Of a stretch of 64,000 nucleotides of DNA, positions 45,210 to 54,720 are shown in pieces; the first letter of the stretch is position 1; the number at the start of each line of letters is the position of its first letter. The notes below the pieces were generated by a model, which was not told the DNA's origin, did no database searches, and was given only the letters and a program-made list of their open reading frames with translations. The DNA lies in the NCBI RefSeq assembly GCF_001747085.1, contig NZ_MDJD01000054.1:558001-622000 (forward strand), in the 5' to 3' direction. The DNA is from Flavivirga aquatica (GTDB lineage: Bacteria > Bacteroidota > Bacteroidia > Flavobacteriales > Flavobacteriaceae). Both the position numbers and the translations under genes were made by a program.

Positions 45210-46064
45210 ATGAATAAAATCACTATTTTAATACACTGTAAAGACCAGCCAAACATTATAGCATCTGTCACCAACTTTATAGCAGAAAAAGGGGGAAATA
45301 TTGTTTATATCGACCAACATGTTGATAGGGAACAAAACATATTTTTTATGCGATTAGAAAGTGAATTTTTTTCTGAAGCTTTTTCTACTGAAGCTTTTAA
45401 AATTACATTTAAGGATTCCTTAGCCGAAAAATTTGGAATGAAATGGCGTATTTATTCTTCTGAAGTAAAACCTAAAATGGCCTTGTTTATTTCTAAGTAC
45501 GACCATTGTTTATACGATTTATTAGGGCGCTATAACTCTGGTGAACTTAATTTAGAAATTCCTTTTATTGTTAGTAATCATAACGATTTAAAATTTATTG
45601 CGGATAATTTTAAAATTCCATTTTATCATATTCCTGTCACTAAAGACACTAAAACTGAAGCTGAAGAAAAGCAACTTGAGTTATTAGAAAAATATGATAT
45701 TAATTTTATTGTTTTAGCTAGATATATGCAAATTGTTTCTGGTAAATTAATAAATAAGTATCCTAATAAAATTATTAATATTCATCATTCTTTTTTACCT
45801 GCTTTTGTTGGTGCTAAACCTTATCATTCTGCCTATAAAAGAGGTGTAAAAATTATTGGTGCTACAAGTCATTACGTTACAGAAGAATTGGATGCTGGGC
45901 CTATTATTGAACAAGATGTAGCACATGTATCTCACACCCATTCTATTAATGATTTAATAGCCAAAGGACGTGATTTAGAAAAAATAGTATTAGCTAATGC
46001 TGTTAAACTCCATTCTAACAGAAAAGTTATGGTATATAATAATAAAACTGTCATTTTTTCTTAA
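45210..46064 (+). CDS. purU: Formyltetrahydrofolate deformylase
   Basis: The 284-residue enzyme hydrolyses 10-formyl-THF to THF and formate and balances one-carbon pools. An N-terminal ACT domain (1-80) precedes the formyl transferase fold, with 'NIHHSFLPAFVGAKPYH' (catalytic His), 'GVKIIGATSHYVTEELDAGPII' (catalytic Asp) in pieces, and 'DVAHVSH'. Transcribed alone. Confidence 0.96.
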   Translation: MNKITILIHCKDQPNIIASVTNFIAEKGGNIVYIDQHVDREQNIFFMRLESEFFSEAFSTEAFKITFKDSLAEKFGMKWRIYSSEVKPKMALFISKYDHCLYDLLGRYNSGELNLEIPFIVSNHNDLKFIADNFKIPFYHIPVTKDTKTEAEEKQLELLEKYDINFIVLARYMQIVSGKLINKYPNKIINIHHSFLPAFVGAKPYHSAYKRGVKIIGATSHYVTEELDAGPIIEQDVAHVSHTHSINDLIAKGRDLEKIVLANAVKLHSNRKVMVYNNKTVIFS

Positions 46065-46125
46065 GATATAAATATTTTCATTTAAAAATATAGTAATTTT
46101 CCTACGCAAAAAGTTGAATTTTAGT

Positions 46126-46133
46126 TAAGTTTG
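46126..46133 (+). promoter_or_regulatory. -7 promoter box of the second OmpA-like gene
   Basis: TAAGTTTG (TAnnTTTG) lies 70 nt before the ATG at 46204. A short GCAC-TTTTG-GTGC hairpin lies just downstream. Confidence 0.5.
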
Positions 46134-46203
46134 TGACTTAAGCACTTTTGGTGCATCTCATGAATAACGAAATTATTAACCATTAACTAAAATTTTAACT
46201 TTT

Positions 46204-47301
46204 ATGAAAACAAAATTATTTTTATGTTTAGCATGTTTACTAAGCATCAATTTTAGTCAAGCTCAAAATTTACCAGCAAATCCAGAACCTGGAAAATGCT
46301 ATGTAAAATGTATTACTAAAGATGAATTTAAAGACATTCAAGAAACTATTGAAGTGTATCCCTCTTACACTAAATTAAAAGTTGTTCCTGCTAAATACAA
46401 AACAGTTACAGAACGTGTATTAATAAAAGAAGCGTCTAAGAAATTAGTTTACGTACCTGCTGTATACCAAACGATTGAAATTCCATATACAAAAAAAGAA
46501 GGAAGAACAGATTTAAGAGTTACTCCTGCTTCTTTTGGCTCAAGCTCAAAAACTTTTGAAGTTTACCCTAAAACTGCTGGCTGGGAGTATAAAGAAACAA
46601 CTTGCGATTCTCCGAATAAAGAAGATTGTGTTGTAGCATGTTTTGTTGAGTACCCATCTCGTTCTAAAGATGTCAAATACACAACATTGGCTAATGATGC
46701 GGGAACCAGAAATATTCCTATAAATCAAATAAGTACAACTTACAAAAAACGTATTATAAAAACACCTGCAAGAATGGATGAAGTTGAAATACCTGCAGAA
46801 TATGGTACTATTACCAAACAAGTTATAGCTAGTCCTGCTACTACTATAAGTTCTGAAGTACCAGCCAAAACATTAAACGTAACAAGAACTGTTTTAGCTA
46901 AAAAAGGAGGTATTACGACTTGGGAAGAAGTTGATTGCGGATTACTAAGCGCAAATGTTTTACCTATTTTTTACGAAACTGGAAGTGCTCGTATTACGCC
47001 ATCTTCTAAAAAAATAATTGATGAAACTTTATTACCATTACTTAACAAGAAACCTGTGAGTATCGAACTGATGTCTCATACAGATTCTAGAGGTAATGAC
47101 AATTTTAATATGTCTTTATCTCAACAACGTGCTAATTCGGTTGTAAACTATTTAGTTTCAAGAGGTATTTCAAGAAGTCGTTTATCGGCTAAAGGATATG
47201 GGGAAACTAGATTAGTAAACCGTTGTTCTAATGGAATAGCATGTTCTGCTTCTCAACACCAGAAAAACAGAAGAACTGAATTTAGAGTTTTATCTAACTA
47301 A
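46204..47301 (+). CDS. OmpA-family protein with tandem N-terminal repeats
   Basis: The 365-residue protein has a signal peptide (1-20). An N-terminal region (~25-250) carries repeated 'VPA.Y.T(V/I)' and 'SPATTISSEVPAKT' elements. A C-terminal OmpA_C-like domain (~255-365) has 'FYETGSARITPSS', 'ELMSHTDSRGNDNFN' and 'LSAKGYGETRLVN'. It should be anchored to peptidoglycan with the repeats facing the outer membrane. It shares its C-terminal ~110 residues, including a Cys pair, with the OmpA-like protein at 4434-5648. Confidence 0.9.
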   Translation: MKTKLFLCLACLLSINFSQAQNLPANPEPGKCYVKCITKDEFKDIQETIEVYPSYTKLKVVPAKYKTVTERVLIKEASKKLVYVPAVYQTIEIPYTKKEGRTDLRVTPASFGSSSKTFEVYPKTAGWEYKETTCDSPNKEDCVVACFVEYPSRSKDVKYTTLANDAGTRNIPINQISTTYKKRIIKTPARMDEVEIPAEYGTITKQVIASPATTISSEVPAKTLNVTRTVLAKKGGITTWEEVDCGLLSANVLPIFYETGSARITPSSKKIIDETLLPLLNKKPVSIELMSHTDSRGNDNFNMSLSQQRANSVVNYLVSRGISRSRLSAKGYGETRLVNRCSNGIACSASQHQKNRRTEFRVLSN

Positions 47302-47343
47302 ACTTTTAGTGTATCGTTATTTCAGGACGAGACAACAAATTTT

Positions 47344-47378
47344 AAAAAAAAGGTACTTTAAAAAGATACCTTTTTTTT
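47344..47378 (+). terminator. Terminator of the second OmpA-like gene
   Basis: Arms AAAAAAAAGGTA (47344-47355) and TACCTTTTTTTT (47367-47378). Confidence 0.85.
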
Positions 47379-47415
47379 ATACAACCAAGCATTCTAATAA
47401 GAACACTGTTTTAAA

Positions 47416-48531
47416 TTATCTTTGAGTTATAATATAATTAGGGAAATTAGCTATTTTCTTTTCTATTTGAATCCCATAAGTATCATCCATAATAGATTTC
47501 ATTAAACCAAAATACTTATAATGTATTTCCCAATCATGTAAGTCTTCGTCCGTTTTGTTCCCTTTTATAATAATTGGTATGTTTAAAAGATTGGTAAGTT
47601 GATATTTTATTTGACTGAGTGTGACATTATCTGCTTTAATTTCGGAATCTCCTATCAAAAAATGACGCGTATCTACACCCCAATCTATTTGCTTTGTATC
47701 CCAAAATGTTGGTTCTTCAATATTAAAAACTAAAGTTTTCCCTGTTATTTCCTTATTTACTTGTTTCAATTTTAAAGCTTCAATAATGAATTTTGCTTTA
47801 TTTTTATAGGCATTCGTTTCAAAATTAAACTTTACTTTATAATTTTTATTTAAATTACCTGAAAGCACTATTTGTCTTTTATGTACATTATATGAATATG
47901 CCAAAATATCTTTTAAATGCCCTTTTAACTCTAAAAAGAATTTATGTTTTTTAATTTGTAATATTTTCACATTCTCATCTATTTCTAAAATCTCAAAATC
48001 ATCCTTCAAACTAACCTCTTCTTTTTCAACTTCTTTACTGTACAACTTCGTTATAAACACATCATCTACTGATATCCGTTTTTTATTATCCTTTAAAAAT
48101 CCTTCTATATGATGCCCTTTAAATTCTGCAGGATGTCCTTCCCATAACTTTACACCTTGAGCATTATACAAAATACCATAAGGCAAACTCACTACCTTAT
48201 TATTAGCAAAGGTTTCCCCTTCGTAATCTATGGCTACAGCTAAATCCATATTACGTTTTTCCATAAAACGTTTTACAACCTCTGGGCTTTCTTTAGTTAA
48301 AGAAAGTACATAGAAATTATCTGAGTATTGTTTTTGAAGTGATTCCAAATATTTTGACACATGTACACAGGGACTACACCAAGTTGCCCAAAAGTCAACA
48401 AAATACAAGGCGTTATTATTTTGCTTTGTAATTTTAGAAGCTTGTATATGCTGAGAAACTTTTATCTGTCCGAAAAAAAATAAAGGAAATAAAAAACACA
48501 TTAAATACAAAGAACATTTTGTAAACTTCAT
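47416..48531 (-). CDS. Exported thioredoxin-like (TlpA-type) protein with a C-terminal DUF3738-like region
   Basis: The 371-residue protein has a signal peptide (1-21), then a thioredoxin fold with 'FVDFWATWCSPCVHVSKYLE' (CxxC at 52-55) and cis-Pro region 'VSLPYGILY'. From ~190 a second domain continues to the end, with 'ITGKTLVFNIEEP' and 'NIPIIIKGNKTDEDLHDWEIHYKY'. That part resembles DUF3738-type regions found fused to TlpA-like domains in Bacteroidota. It probably acts as a periplasmic disulphide reductant or isomerase for a specific client. Confidence 0.85.
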   Translation of the reverse strand: MKFTKCSLYLMCFLFPLFFFGQIKVSQHIQASKITKQNNNALYFVDFWATWCSPCVHVSKYLESLQKQYSDNFYVLSLTKESPEVVKRFMEKRNMDLAVAIDYEGETFANNKVVSLPYGILYNAQGVKLWEGHPAEFKGHHIEGFLKDNKKRISVDDVFITKLYSKEVEKEEVSLKDDFEILEIDENVKILQIKKHKFFLELKGHLKDILAYSYNVHKRQIVLSGNLNKNYKVKFNFETNAYKNKAKFIIEALKLKQVNKEITGKTLVFNIEEPTFWDTKQIDWGVDTRHFLIGDSEIKADNVTLSQIKYQLTNLLNIPIIIKGNKTDEDLHDWEIHYKYFGLMKSIMDDTYGIQIEKKIANFPNYIITQR

Positions 48532-48848
48532 TTAAAACAGTTTTTAGATTAATACTTAATTAAATATAACAAATACTATACTAAAATAATATTTTATATG
48601 ACTTTTAACTTTTTTATACTCTGAACTCATCTTGACTTTATCTATTTCCTAAAAAATGTCCAAAATTCGCCCATATTTTAGTTATTTTTCATGTGTAGCC
48701 TATGCTATGCCTTTTAAAAATAACTTTATCTGAACAAATTTTTACTCATTTTTGGTTAAATCCAAAAAATCAAGATGAGTTCTTTTATAGTTATAAAAGA
48801 AACTAAATTATTAGGCACGAATGTTGTTAGCTTTTAATTCGTAAAATA
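48532..48848. other. Intergenic region with a distant 13-bp inverted repeat
   Basis: No credible gene. GAACTCATCTTGA (48623-48635) is repeated in reverse complement at 48770-48782. Similar fragments lie at about 9753-9770, 41570 and 47321, which suggests decayed copies of one dispersed sequence. Confidence 0.4.
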
Positions 48849-48856
48849 TATCTTTG
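48849..48856 (+). promoter_or_regulatory. -7 promoter box of the DUF4197 gene
   Basis: TATCTTTG (TAnnTTTG) lies 23 nt before the ATG at 48880. Confidence 0.6.
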
Positions 48857-48879
48857 TTATAAATTATAAACCCAAAACC

Positions 48880-49593
48880 ATGATACGTAAATTTTTGGCA
48901 GTTCTCTTAATATTTAACCTTACTGCTTGTGCTGAATTGCAGCACGTTGTTAATCAATTACCTCAAGCTACAGGAGTTATAGGCAACGCAGAAATAGCTT
49001 CTGGACTTAGACAAGCCTTAAACTTAGGTATAGATAAACAGGTTACTAAGCTAACTCAAACAGACGGATTCTTTAAAAACAATCTTGTTAAAATATTATT
49101 ACCAGAAGAACTTCGTAAAGTAGATAAAGGACTAAGAGATATAGGTCTAAGCAAATTAGCCGATAAAGGTTTAAAAGTACTTAATAGAGCTGCAGAAGAT
49201 GCTGTAAAAGAAGCTACTCCAATTTTTATTAGTGCTGTAAAAGATATTACATTTACAGATGCAAAAAATATTCTGTTAGGTAATAACAATGCTGCTACAA
49301 ATTATTTAACTTCTAAAACCCAAACAGCTTTATACGCTAAATTTAATCCTGTTATTAAAAACTCTTTTAGTAAAGTTGGTGCAGACCAAATTTGGAAAAA
49401 TTTAATTAATAAATATAATAGCATTCCTTTTACTAATAAAGTAAACCCTAACTTAACAGATTACGTTACTAGTGAAGCTCTAAAAGGAGTTTATACTATG
49501 ATCGCTGTTGAAGAAAAAGACATAAGAACAAAACTATCCTCAAGAACAACAGATTTATTGAAAAAAGTTTTTGCTTTACAGGATGGTAAATAA
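48880..49593 (+). CDS. DUF4197 family lipoprotein
   Basis: The 237-residue protein has a lipoprotein signal ending 'FNLTAC' (Cys ~17). The mature part has the DUF4197 pattern: 'IASGLRQALNLGIDKQV', 'ILLPEELRKVDKGLRDIGL', 'FTDAKNILLGNNNAATNYL' and 'YVTSEALKGVYTMIAVEEKDIR'. The family is helical and widespread in Bacteroidota and Proteobacteria, with no known function. Confidence 0.95.
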   Translation: MIRKFLAVLLIFNLTACAELQHVVNQLPQATGVIGNAEIASGLRQALNLGIDKQVTKLTQTDGFFKNNLVKILLPEELRKVDKGLRDIGLSKLADKGLKVLNRAAEDAVKEATPIFISAVKDITFTDAKNILLGNNNAATNYLTSKTQTALYAKFNPVIKNSFSKVGADQIWKNLINKYNSIPFTNKVNPNLTDYVTSEALKGVYTMIAVEEKDIRTKLSSRTTDLLKKVFALQDGK

Positions 49594-49633
49594 TCTCTAT
49601 TAAAGTAATAAGCATAGTATATACCAAATTTAG

Positions 49634-49661
49634 AAAAACCGAATAGAAATATTCGGTTTTT
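49634..49661 (+). terminator. Terminator of the DUF4197 gene
   Basis: Arms AAAAACCGAATA (49634-49645) and TATTCGGTTTTT (49650-49661) close on a GAAA loop. Confidence 0.92.
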
Positions 49662-49884
49662 TATGCTTACCACTTAACTATAATCATCATATTACTATCT
49701 CTATTTCTCATTTCTTAATAGTTTTACAACATAGTCATTTATTTTCTAATCTATATTGAGTGAAATTTAATGATTTATTTATGTAAGATTAAACTTATTT
49801 TTATGGAAAAATAGTTAGGTAATTATTTTTTATTCTTTAATAAAAAACGTATATTTAGATAACTATTATTCAGTAAGTAAGATA

Positions 49885-50085
49885 ATGAATAGAATAGATA
49901 TCATAAAAAATCACCAGAATAAGCTTACAGAACAGTACAAAACTCTAATTGAGCAAGCTTATAATTTAAGCCAAACAGATTCTGCTTTAAGTGACATTTC
50001 TGAATATCGAGCTATTAAACTACTCAACAAGCTTAATAGACTAAAATATCTTTCTAGAGAAGTTAAACAACAAACTAGTGCTTGA
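49885..50085 (+). CDS. Small helical protein, Lacal_2735-like
   Basis: The 66-residue protein is helical and charged: 'NKLTEQYKTLIEQAYNLSQTD' and 'ISEYRAIKLLNKLNRLKYLSRE'. The pattern (KLxEQYKxLxxEAxxLS...A.xxxxKI..L) resembles the small Lacal_2735 family of Flavobacteriia, whose function is unknown. The gap to the next small ORF is 75 bp. Confidence 0.65.
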   Translation: MNRIDIIKNHQNKLTEQYKTLIEQAYNLSQTDSALSDISEYRAIKLLNKLNRLKYLSREVKQQTSA

Positions 50086-50160
50086 CGTTATTTAGCAATT
50101 TTTTAACTTTTCACTTACGTCTAAAAAACACAAATCATCGTAATTTATAAAAAAAAAGTT

Positions 50161-50307
50161 ATGAGTACACATTTCTGTAAAGTTGGTAAAATAAAACCCA
50201 ATTTAAACAAGTTAATTAGCTTAAAAGAGTTAGAAAATAAGATTTCAAACTTTGTAGAAGACGTTAGCAAGGTCGATTATCCTGAAGGTTTAAACAGTAG
50301 CTTTTAA
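50161..50307 (+). CDS. 48-residue hypothetical protein
   Basis: The ORF begins MSTHFCKVGKIKPNL and has a second helix 'LISLKELENKISNFVEDVSK'. It ends SSF. It follows the Lacal_2735-like gene on the same strand. The composition looks protein-like (few rare residues, amphipathic helices), but no homologue could be checked. Confidence 0.4.
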   Translation: MSTHFCKVGKIKPNLNKLISLKELENKISNFVEDVSKVDYPEGLNSSF

Positions 50308-50771
50308 AATACTTAAAAGCTTTTGTATTTATGAGCAAGGAAAAGACATATTCATCTATATAGGATTGCATTATTGTAATACTCTTTTTTTTATGTCCTT
50401 GTTTTAAATAGAAAAGTTTCTCCTGAAACAATGTATACCTATACATTATTTCCTTCTTATATCAAATTAAATTTCAAGAAAGCAGTTACTATCTTATATC
50501 TTTTAAATTTATTTAGTTGGAGTATAAATAATAGTACTCTTATTTTATGATTTGATTTGTATCTAACTAATAAGTCTATTCCTTTCTATTTTTAATTTAT
50601 TCTACTCCATTCTTCTTAATCATACAGTATACCTTTTTAAATATTATAAAATAGATTAAATTTTATGCAACAATTCAATTTAACTATAAAAGTTTAGAAA
50701 AATAACCTTCTTTTTATTCTCTAGAAAAAAATTTGTAATAATAAATTAGATCAATACCTTAACTATAATTA
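50308..50771. other. Gene-poor intergenic region
   Basis: No credible coding frame. There is an imperfect inverted pair near 50337-50350 and 50393-50402 (CAAGG...GACATA with TATGTCCTTG). Its role is unknown. Confidence 0.35.
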
Positions 50772-50806
50772 AAAAGGCTATCTCAAAGGATATGAGACAG
50801 CCTTTT
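50772..50806 (-). terminator. Terminator of the glycosidase-like gene
   Basis: Arms 50772-50785 (with AAAAGGCT) and 50793-50806 (AGCCTTTT) pair with one mismatch. Read on the minus strand the stem is followed by TTTAATT. Confidence 0.85.
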
Positions 50807-50875
50807 ATTAATTAACACAAGTTTTTAATTTCTAATAATATGAAAAGACTAAACCTTGTTTTGTAAATGGTTGAT

Positions 50876-53725
50876 TTAATTTTTCTTAATTACTTTAAAT
50901 ATCTTAGTATCTTTTTTCCCTACCAAAGTAACTATATAGATACCGTTTTTGTTATTTTCAAGCATTAAATCAAACTTGTTTTCATTATTAGTAAGATTCT
51001 TTTTATATACAACACGTCCATCTAGACTAGTAACTTTTATAAAATGAACATCTTTATTATCTTTATTTCCTAAAAGAATAGAAAGCCTATCTCTAAATGG
51101 ATTAGGGTATGCTACTGCATCAACGTTTTCAAAAAGAGTTTCGTCATGTTTATTTAAAGAGTTTTTGGCTCCAATTGCTGTCAAATAACTAATTTCTAAT
51201 TGAGGTATCATAGAACTACTTTCTTTAGATGCAAAAGCTACATCGTTTCCATCTGTTTGTGAAACAATAATACTAACCATTCCATTAGTTGGTATTTGAG
51301 ACCCATCCAAATTCCATGTATAAGTTCTTCCTATACTATAACTTGAATTTAAACTACCTAAAAGAACAGTAGAAGAAGGCTTATTTCCATTAGATAAATT
51401 GCTTTCTGTCCAACTATTACTATCACCTAATTCAATATTTATGTTCCCACTACCACTGTCGCTATCACAAGTTAGCTTTAATTTTGCTTCAGTAATACTT
51501 CCTTTAATATTACTTAAATCAAATTGAAAGTAACCTACACGCTTTCCTGGCTCAACTCTAACAATAGTATTATTAAACCCTGTAGTTCCTTGTAGATACG
51601 CATCATGAATAGGACTAAGAGTTGCTGTTATAGGTTGAGAACCTGCATCAACTACAGTTATTGTACTTGTAGCTGTTTTATCTCCTTCTTCTGTTGTTAC
51701 TGTAATGATGGCACTTCCAACACCATTAGCAGTTACCAGACCGTCTTGATTAATAGATGCTACCGTATCATTATTAGAAGACCAGCTTACTGTTTTGTTA
51801 GTAGCATTAAAAGGCAAAACATTAGCAACTAACGATCCAGTTGTACCTTCCTCTATTGTTAGTGATGTTGGTACTATACTTACTCCTGTTACAGACACTG
51901 GACCTGTCGAACCTAACTTTATAAAAGCAACCCAATCGTTGCTATCTGGAGCTACGAGATTAGAACCTAATGGAACAGCATTTTGAATTTCTCCAGATCT
52001 AGGATTAAACCATTGTACGGTATAGTTTGAGTTTCCTGAAGGTAAACTAAGATTTGTACTCCCTCCGTTTGGTCGATAAATCGCATATACACCAATAGGG
52101 TTTGCCAATACGAAATCATTATTATCAGAAGTAATACCATCATCACTAACAGCTCCTACAACATACTCTTGTAGATAATTATCAAAGAATTTAACCGCAT
52201 ATCCAGCTTCCTTGTATTTTACACCTCTTTTCCTATGATCTTGATTATTAAGATCTCCATCATCCTTTGTATAACCATAATAATATTCAACACCGGCTCC
52301 TCCAGCCATCATTGTTCCATAAAGTACTTTTTTACGAACATCTTTATCTGAAATACGAACACCTAATGAAGGAGTTCCTTGTTCGTCATTTGCAACTACC
52401 CATTTTTTACCAGAGTTCTTCGATTTTTGAATCCATTTTTTTACATCATTATGTACATCATTCACATTTGTCTGTAATGATACCCCAGTAAGCTCTGATG
52501 CATTCCCCAATAACGGATCATATTTTCTATCTTTTTCATGAGGAAAAGTATGAAGAACAATATTATTTTCATAGGGATCTATAGATTTGATGTAACTAGC
52601 TACTCCCTTATTAACATTAGCTGACAATTTTGTCTCTTCTCCCATATTCCAATTAAGAGCAAGGTGATGAGCAAAACGAGCAATTAATTCTCTATAATAT
52701 AATTTTCGTTCTCTTCCATTATTTCCGTTATCCATTAGCCTATCATTTTCAGTCTCTAATGTTTTAAAGTGAAGATAAACTCCTTTTTTGTCTGCGTATT
52801 CAAAGATGTTTTCCCATTGATCCATTTTGGATACATCGAATCGATCATGGTGTAAACCATCATCCCATTCTTTTTCTTTCCTTAAGTTTTCATAGTCTCT
52901 TACACTTCCTTTAATTAAATGAGGAAAAACATTCTCGTCATCACCTTCTGCATTAAAAGTTAGAAACGACATGACATTAGCTCCTTCTTTATGCAAATAG
53001 TTTATAACACCCAAAAGTTCTGTTCCTTTACCGTTATTCCATGTATAACTACTTGCATCTGTTGCAACATAATCTTGTTGATGTCGAGACCAAGATTTTC
53101 TTCTATTTCCTTCATTAGGAGTTGCATCAAAATCCTCATAAGCAAAAGCATTTTCTGGAGAGTCTGCACCTACTTTAAAGAACATTTTACCATTTGGAGT
53201 TCTAGGAGTAGTACCAGAGAACCTTAAATAATGTTCTCCTACATACACCAATCTTCCATTTTCTTTGTTCCTAAAATCACGTCCAGACTTATTAGACTCT
53301 GTGATGTTTATAAAACCTGTATCACCGTCCATAAATCCAGCAGTAACACCACCACCATTTATGGCAACGTTTGATCCTGTCTTAAAAGTAGCTTGCCAGT
53401 TCCATCGACCTGTTAAGTTTGGAGCAAAATGCACTCTCCATTTGTTTCCAGAATTACAGCTACTCTCGTCTGCATCTCCACAAGCAGCAAAAAAACCAGG
53501 TACTTTGTACTTCACTCCACTAGAGGCATGAGTAAACAATACTTCTAAATTGTAATCTGAAAAAGGATTTGGAGTAGCTGTTTCAGATGTGTTTGGTCCA
53601 TCGAAAGTTAAACTCACTTTGTGCCAGCGTTTGAGCTCACCACTAACTGTTTGAGCTCGCAAAAGCGTAGGCATTAATGAAACTAAAAAAAATAGAATCA
53701 TACTAATCTTAATTTGGGTTTTCAT
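50876..53725 (-). CDS. Multidomain secreted glycosidase-like protein with a T9SS type A sorting domain
   Basis: The 949-residue protein has a signal peptide (1-24, ending 'LRAQ'). An N-terminal DUF5060 beta-sandwich (~28-120) has 'WHKVSLTFDGPNTSET' and 'TGRWNWQATFKTGS'. A TIM-barrel-like region follows (~150-480), with 'NVMSFLTFNAEGDDENVFPH', 'ARFAHHLALNWNMGEE' and 'KKWVVANDEQGTPSLG'. These match putative glycoside hydrolases with DUF5060 (apiosidase or agarase-like relatives). A collagen-binding-like beta domain (~500-605), a Big_2 Ig-like domain (~612-692, 'VTGVSIVPTSLTIEEGTTGS'), a DNRLRE/CBM96-like domain (~700-845) and a C-terminal type A sorting domain ('AVAYPNPFRDRLSILLGN', 'NGIYIVTLVG') complete it. 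It should act on a polysaccharide outside the cell; the substrate is not evident. Confidence 0.9.
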   Translation of the reverse strand: MKTQIKISMILFFLVSLMPTLLRAQTVSGELKRWHKVSLTFDGPNTSETATPNPFSDYNLEVLFTHASSGVKYKVPGFFAACGDADESSCNSGNKWRVHFAPNLTGRWNWQATFKTGSNVAINGGGVTAGFMDGDTGFINITESNKSGRDFRNKENGRLVYVGEHYLRFSGTTPRTPNGKMFFKVGADSPENAFAYEDFDATPNEGNRRKSWSRHQQDYVATDASSYTWNNGKGTELLGVINYLHKEGANVMSFLTFNAEGDDENVFPHLIKGSVRDYENLRKEKEWDDGLHHDRFDVSKMDQWENIFEYADKKGVYLHFKTLETENDRLMDNGNNGRERKLYYRELIARFAHHLALNWNMGEETKLSANVNKGVASYIKSIDPYENNIVLHTFPHEKDRKYDPLLGNASELTGVSLQTNVNDVHNDVKKWIQKSKNSGKKWVVANDEQGTPSLGVRISDKDVRKKVLYGTMMAGGAGVEYYYGYTKDDGDLNNQDHRKRGVKYKEAGYAVKFFDNYLQEYVVGAVSDDGITSDNNDFVLANPIGVYAIYRPNGGSTNLSLPSGNSNYTVQWFNPRSGEIQNAVPLGSNLVAPDSNDWVAFIKLGSTGPVSVTGVSIVPTSLTIEEGTTGSLVANVLPFNATNKTVSWSSNNDTVASINQDGLVTANGVGSAIITVTTEEGDKTATSTITVVDAGSQPITATLSPIHDAYLQGTTGFNNTIVRVEPGKRVGYFQFDLSNIKGSITEAKLKLTCDSDSGSGNINIELGDSNSWTESNLSNGNKPSSTVLLGSLNSSYSIGRTYTWNLDGSQIPTNGMVSIIVSQTDGNDVAFASKESSSMIPQLEISYLTAIGAKNSLNKHDETLFENVDAVAYPNPFRDRLSILLGNKDNKDVHFIKVTSLDGRVVYKKNLTNNENKFDLMLENNKNGIYIVTLVGKKDTKIFKVIKKN

Positions 53726-54296
53726 AATTTAATTGTTTTTGTTAAAATTAATTTCTTCAACTGTATGTATGTACGAAAAAGGACTACATTTTAGATGTCT
53801 TATTTTACAAAAAAAAGTTAAATAAAATCTGTTTAAAAAATATACCTTAATGAAAAAATTAAGTGAACTTTCTGATAGTATTTTTACTCACTATCAACCA
53901 TTGATTTATACAAAAATTTAAATATAAATGAAACTAAAAAACTTAAATCATATTAATTTCTGTTTGAATTTAAATAGATTAACTGATTAAAAATGAATCA
54001 AATAACAACTTCAATAATGTGATAAAAAAATCAATTAAATATATTTAAACTACTTAAAGGTTATTAGTTTATAACAATGTAATATATTTAATACTAACTT
54101 TTTTTACATAGAAATCACACTATTTAGTATAAATCTCCATTGGGAAACATTTGATTTAAATACTTCAAAAAATTATCATACAAGATGTTCTAAAACAAAT
54201 ACATCAATAAAAAGTAGTTATTCTATTTATTTTGTTACTAACACTCATTATCAAACAGTTAAATTCATTAAAATTAAACTACACACCCGTAATCAC
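53726..54296. other. Gene-poor region upstream of the glycosidase-like gene
   Basis: The region is extremely AT-rich, with no convincing coding frame, hairpin or exact TAnnTTTG box close to the glycosidase start. It should contain that gene's promoter. Confidence 0.4.
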
Positions 54297-54720
54297 TCAT
54301 AATTCAGCAATATTTGTAATAACGAGCCTATCAAAAATTCTTTCATCAAAACACCCTCTATTGAGTTTATAAGCAAACTCATTCAAATATAATTGCAAGT
54401 ATTTTTTTGATTTTATGATGATTACCCACAAAATTGTGTTTAGCATTATTAATAGATATATGTACCCACTTGAGAGTTTCTTTAGTGGTTACTTCATTTG
54501 ATTTTTCACTTATATGAATTTCAATATAATCTGCAATATTTACATATGAAGCACTCTTGTCTGTAAAGATGATGATTTGTCCATTATCTATAACTTTTTC
54601 AAAGACTAGCTCTGTAGGATCTGCTTTATAATCTTCTAATACTTTAGCTTTGAAATTGCAACATTGTCTTTCTGTTTTCCTATTTCTAGATCTTCAAGAA
54701 TTGTACTTTCAGACATAATT
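54297..54720 (-). pseudogene. Relic of an IS1595-type (ISXO2-like) transposase
   Basis: On the minus strand one frame reads 'VIDNGQIIIFTDKSASY' and 'TLKWVHISINNAKHNFVGNHH', and after a frameshift in an A-run at about 54405 'YLQLYLNEFAYKLNRG' and 'FDERIFDRLVITNI'. The second half matches the C-terminal part of IS1595-family transposases ('HI.ISNAKR...G..H.I..KYLQ.YL.EF.YK.NRR....FDRL'). Only the last ~120 codons survive; the start is missing. The stretch 54709-54852 holds a further Cys-bearing open fragment of unknown origin on the same strand. No terminal inverted repeats were found. Confidence 0.65.

Noticed and set aside
50264-50446. 60-residue frame on the minus strand
   Set aside because: It overlaps the 48-residue gene and has poor protein-like composition; no promoter or family feature.
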